A stretch of DNA of 64,000 nt from Variovorax sp. UMC13 (lineage in GTDB: Bacteria; Pseudomonadota; Gammaproteobacteria; Burkholderiales; Burkholderiaceae_C): assembly GCF_014170375.1 (NCBI RefSeq), contig NZ_LZZW01000031.1, positions 1 through 64,000 of the forward strand. Direction: 5' to 3'. This document shows, in pieces, positions 61,450-64,000 of the stretch. The translations under genes and the position numbers were made by a program. The notes beneath the pieces were generated by a model that ran no database searches, was not told the DNA's origin, and saw only the letters and a list, made by a program, of their open reading frames with translations. How positions within the stretch are numbered: position 1 is the stretch's first letter; each line of letters opens with the position of its first letter.

Positions 61450-62793
61450 ATGAAGAGAATAATTTGGACGTTCTGGTTTTTTGCGCTGGCATTGAGCGCT
61501 TTATGGCTTTTTACCGATACGCTCTGGCCTGCACAGTCCAACTACTTCGCCCTGCGAACGGTATGGATTCAATACAGCGGCGTACTGGCCATCGGCGCGA
61601 TGTCCGTGGCGATGATGTTGGCCACGCGCCCGGCGTGGCTGGAGCCCAGCTTGAACGGACTGGACAAGATATACCGCCTGCACAAGTGGCTCGGCATCGC
61701 TGCTCTGGCCGCTGCAACAGTACACTGGCTGTGGGCGCAGGGTACTAAATGGGCCGTAGGCTGGGGCTGGCTGACGCGCCCCGCGCGCAAGCCCCGCGCA
61801 ACGGCTGATTCAATGGGCTCCATTGAATCGGCGCTGCGTGGCTGGCGTGGACTGGCCGAGGACTTGGGCGAATGGGCCTTCTACGCCGTCGCCGTGCTAC
61901 TGGTGCTGGCTTTGGTTAAGCGCTTTCCCTACCGGCTGTTCGCCAAGACGCACCACTGGATGGCAGCGATCTACTTGGTGCTGGCCTTCCACACCTTGGT
62001 GTTGGTGCAGTTCTCCTACTGGGCCCAGCCCGTGGGCTGGGCTTTGGCTATGCTGCTGGCGAGCGGCACGGTATCGGCGGTGTGGGTGCTGCTGGGCCGA
62101 GTCGGTGCGCAGCGCACCGCGCACGGTGTCATCGAATCGCTGCAGACCTACCCTGCGCTGAACGTGCTGGAAACCACCCTGCGGATGGACCCGGGCTGGC
62201 CCGGCCACCGGCCCGGACAGTTTGCCTTCGCCATGTCCAACCCGAAAGAAGGCCCGCACCCCTACACGCTAGCCTCAGCCTGGGTGCCGGAAGACCGGCG
62301 CATTACCTTCATCACCAAGGCGCTGGGCGACCACACCCGCCGGCTGCCTGAGCGCCTACGGGTAGGCGACCAGGTAACGGTCGAGGGGCCTTACGGCTGC
62401 TTCACTTTCGACGACGAGAAGGCCCGCCAGATCTGGATCGGCGCCGGCATCGGTATCACGCCATTCATTGCGCGCATGAAGTATTTGGCGCAGCATAAAG
62501 GCCAAGACGCACGCCCGGTCGATTTGTTTCATCCTACGAGCGACGTTGATCCGCAGGCCATCGAGAAACTGCGCGCCGACAGCCAGGCGGCCGGCGTTGT
62601 GCTGCACTTGCTCATCGACAAGCAGAACGGTCGCCTGACGGGTGAACGCCTGCGTGCCATGGTGCCGGGTTGGAAAGACGCCAGCGTCTGGTTCTGCGGC
62701 CCCACGGCCTTCGGCCGCGCGTTGCGCGCCGACCTGCTGGCCCAGGGGCTGGAGCCGGAGGCGTTCCACCAGGAGCTTTTCGAGATGCGCTGA
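61450..62793 (+). CDS. Ferric-reductase-like transmembrane flavocytochrome
   Basis: A 447-residue membrane protein with about six segments in its first 210 residues. Two His pairs, H78/H92 and H168 (or H169)/H181, are spaced for bis-haem coordination. The C-terminal part binds FAD (GHRPGQFAFAMSNPKEGPHPYTLAS) and NAD(P)H (WIGAGIGITPFIARMKYL, WFCGPTAFGRALRA). This is the NOX/FRE-type layout that moves electrons across the membrane. The natural acceptor is unknown: ferric chelates or another metal are possible. It is followed by a response regulator 14 bases later, probably in the same operon. Confidence 0.85.
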   Translation: MKRIIWTFWFFALALSALWLFTDTLWPAQSNYFALRTVWIQYSGVLAIGAMSVAMMLATRPAWLEPSLNGLDKIYRLHKWLGIAALAAATVHWLWAQGTKWAVGWGWLTRPARKPRATADSMGSIESALRGWRGLAEDLGEWAFYAVAVLLVLALVKRFPYRLFAKTHHWMAAIYLVLAFHTLVLVQFSYWAQPVGWALAMLLASGTVSAVWVLLGRVGAQRTAHGVIESLQTYPALNVLETTLRMDPGWPGHRPGQFAFAMSNPKEGPHPYTLASAWVPEDRRITFITKALGDHTRRLPERLRVGDQVTVEGPYGCFTFDDEKARQIWIGAGIGITPFIARMKYLAQHKGQDARPVDLFHPTSDVDPQAIEKLRADSQAAGVVLHLLIDKQNGRLTGERLRAMVPGWKDASVWFCGPTAFGRALRADLLAQGLEPEAFHQELFEMR

Positions 62794-62807
62794 ATGGAAG
62801 AAAGCAC

Positions 62808-63473
62808 ATGCGCGTATTGATCGTGGAAGACTCGCAAACGCTGGCCGAAGCCCTGAGCCAGAGCCTTCAGTCGGAAGGCTATGCCTGCGATACAGCAGCC
62901 GATGGCGTGTCCGCGCTGAAGTTTCTTGCCAGCTACCGGTACGACGCCATCATTCTGGACTTGATGCTGCCCCGGCTGGACGGCTTTGGCGTGTTGCGCG
63001 CATTGGGCCGGGAGGCCCATGCCGCACCGGTGTTGGTGCTCTCCGCGCGCGAACTGCTCGACGACCGGGTGCGGGCCTTGGATGCGGGTGCCGATGACTA
63101 CCTGACAAAACCCTTCGAGCTAGCCGAACTGCTGGCTCGCCTGCGGGCGCTAGTACGGCGTCCGCCGCAACGGGACGTTCCAGTTCTGCGCCACGGCGAT
63201 CTGGAGGTCGATCCGCGCTCGCGCATCGCGAGGTTCAAGTGCATTGATCTTGGGCTCACGCCGAAGGAGTATGGACTGCTCGACTTGCTGCTGCGTCGGC
63301 GCGGCGCCACGCTGTCGCGCTCGCAGATTTTTGAACATTTGTACGACAGCCGCAGCGATGCATCGGACAAAGTGGTAGAGGTGATCGTCAGCACCTTGCG
63401 AACCAAGCTTGCCCTGTGCGGCCTGGATGAACTGATCGTGACACGCCGTGGCTTCGGCTACATCCTGCCCTGA
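62808..63473 (+). CDS. OmpR-family response regulator
   Basis: A 221-residue regulator with a receiver domain (phosphoacceptor D51 in IILDLMLPRLDGFG; conserved K in DDYLTKPFELAEL) and an OmpR/PhoB winged helix (LTPKEYGLLDLLLRRRGATLSRSQIFEHLYD). Start at 62808 after GGAAGAAAGCAC. The sensor kinase gene begins 3 bases after its stop, so this is a standard two-component pair. It most likely controls the flavocytochrome gene just upstream. Confidence 0.93.
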   Translation: MRVLIVEDSQTLAEALSQSLQSEGYACDTAADGVSALKFLASYRYDAIILDLMLPRLDGFGVLRALGREAHAAPVLVLSARELLDDRVRALDAGADDYLTKPFELAELLARLRALVRRPPQRDVPVLRHGDLEVDPRSRIARFKCIDLGLTPKEYGLLDLLLRRRGATLSRSQIFEHLYDSRSDASDKVVEVIVSTLRTKLALCGLDELIVTRRGFGYILP

Positions 63474-63476
63474 ACG

Positions 63477-64000
63477 ATGGTACGTCCCGATTCCGAAGCC
63501 CTTTCTGATGCGAGTCAAGGCGGATCCTGGTCCTTGCAGCGGCGGCTGGCTGCCAGCTTGGTGATCTGCATTGGAGGAACCTTCGCGATCCTGTTTCCCG
63601 TCCTCGACTACTGGATTGACCACGAAATCTATCGACGGATGGATACCACCCTGATGCAACGATCAGCGGCGGTGGGGCGCGTGCTGCAGGAGTTGGATGC
63701 GAGAAAGCTCGAAAGCCTCATGCCGGAATATGAGCCTGGCGGGCATACCGAGTTCTTCACGGTCTTCGATTCGCAGACCCACCGGGCCTTGCTACGCTCT
63801 CCCAGCAGTGCAGGCGCCGAGCTATCGCTTGGCCCGGTGGAGCAAGGCACCCCGCGCTATTACGACGTGACACTTCCGGATGGCCACGCGGGCCGCGCGC
63901 TGGCGACGCGCGTGTCGGTAACTGGAGAGAGGTCTCAGCTATTAGTCGTCGCAACAGAACGCCGGGATTGGGATCAAACCGAGCGGCGCATCCACTTTGC
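63477..64000 (+). CDS. Sensor histidine kinase, N-terminal part (runs off window)
   Basis: The frame is open from ATG 63477 to the window end. It encodes a cytoplasmic start, a first membrane helix (LAASLVICIGGTFAILFPVL, residues about 24-43) and a periplasmic domain of about 120 residues. The kinase core lies beyond the window. Directly following a response regulator in the same direction, it is its cognate sensor. The ligand is unknown. Confidence 0.8.
   Translation, partial: MVRPDSEALSDASQGGSWSLQRRLAASLVICIGGTFAILFPVLDYWIDHEIYRRMDTTLMQRSAAVGRVLQELDARKLESLMPEYEPGGHTEFFTVFDSQTHRALLRSPSSAGAELSLGPVEQGTPRYYDVTLPDGHAGRALATRVSVTGERSQLLVVATERRDWDQTERRIHF

Larger units (their letters stand above)
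31460..64000. mobile_element. Tn4371-type integrative conjugative element, left part
   Basis: The element begins at the TTTTTCAT core and continues past the window end. It carries a tyrosine integrase, ParB, RepA, ParA, DUF2840, TraF, a DUF3363 relaxase and small DUF proteins in the order usual for Tn4371-type elements. Metal-resistance cargo sits between the integrase and the maintenance genes, and a redox/two-component cargo follows the relaxase. The coupling protein and the trb mating-pair genes are expected beyond 64,000. The family assignment is by gene content and order. Confidence 0.85.

Noticed and set aside
61284..61748. A frame upstream of and overlapping the flavocytochrome gene
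   Set aside because: No ribosome site and no recognisable product; the overlapping membrane protein frame is clear.

Overview
The window is high-GC (visually about 68-70 %) DNA from a betaproteobacterium, most likely Burkholderiales/Comamonadaceae close to Variovorax. This is inferred from gene content and protein character: a tightly packed sucA-odhB-lpdA-zapE cluster, a malonate (mat) cluster with a TctC/Bug solute-binding protein, and ilvD with a divergent LysR gene. The first 171 bases are a perfect inverted copy of bases 232-402 inside the first gene, which looks like a contig-end artefact.

Chromosomal part, about 1-31,460. It starts with a 5'-truncated tolA, a universal stress protein gene preceded by an FNR-like box, a YnfA-type membrane protein, and a coupled pair of an FdhF/YdeP-like molybdoenzyme and a catalase-like protein. 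The malonate catabolism operon (10,944 down to 5,392, minus strand) runs GntR regulator, malonyl-CoA decarboxylase, TctC-like binding protein, enoyl-CoA hydratase, malonyl-CoA synthetase. A perfect 18-bp palindrome lies upstream of its regulator gene. Next come an RluA-type pseudouridine synthase, lgt, a GlxA-type regulator with an MFS transporter, a LysR gene divergent from ilvD, and the 2-oxoglutarate dehydrogenase operon sucA-odhB-(frameshifted gene)-lpdA-zapE-(secreted coiled-coil protein). The block closes with prpE, an isochorismatase-family hydrolase, a lipoprotein hydrolase, a PQQ-type sugar dehydrogenase and an NlpC/P60 peptidase.

Mobile part, about 31,460 to beyond 64,000. A tyrosine-recombinase integrative conjugative element of the Tn4371 type begins at a TTTTTCAT core that forms the T-tract of the NlpC gene's terminator. 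Its order is: integrase; toxin-antitoxin cassette bracketed by two near-identical palindromes; metal-resistance cargo (RcnR/DmeR-like repressor with DmeF-like exporter, a CzcI-like protein, a CzcCBA-type RND pump with two small accessory proteins, a DMT transporter with a His-rich tail); chrBA chromate resistance; then the maintenance backbone (a zinc-ribbon-like protein, DUF932, a frameshifted ParB, DUF736, XRE regulator, DUF2958, DUF2285, AlpA-like HTH, RepA with three downstream iterons, ParA, a small ParA-linked protein, DUF2840); then TraF and the DUF3363 relaxase. A second cargo (ferric-reductase-like flavocytochrome plus a two-component system) follows the relaxase, and the sensor kinase runs off the window. 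The right end and the mating-pair genes are not in view.

The element contains a mosaic family of about 70-220 bp intergenic repeats (at least five full or partial copies), a likely replication origin next to repA, and several strong palindromes with no obvious owner. Three genes (one chromosomal, two in the element) each carry an apparent one-base frameshift.
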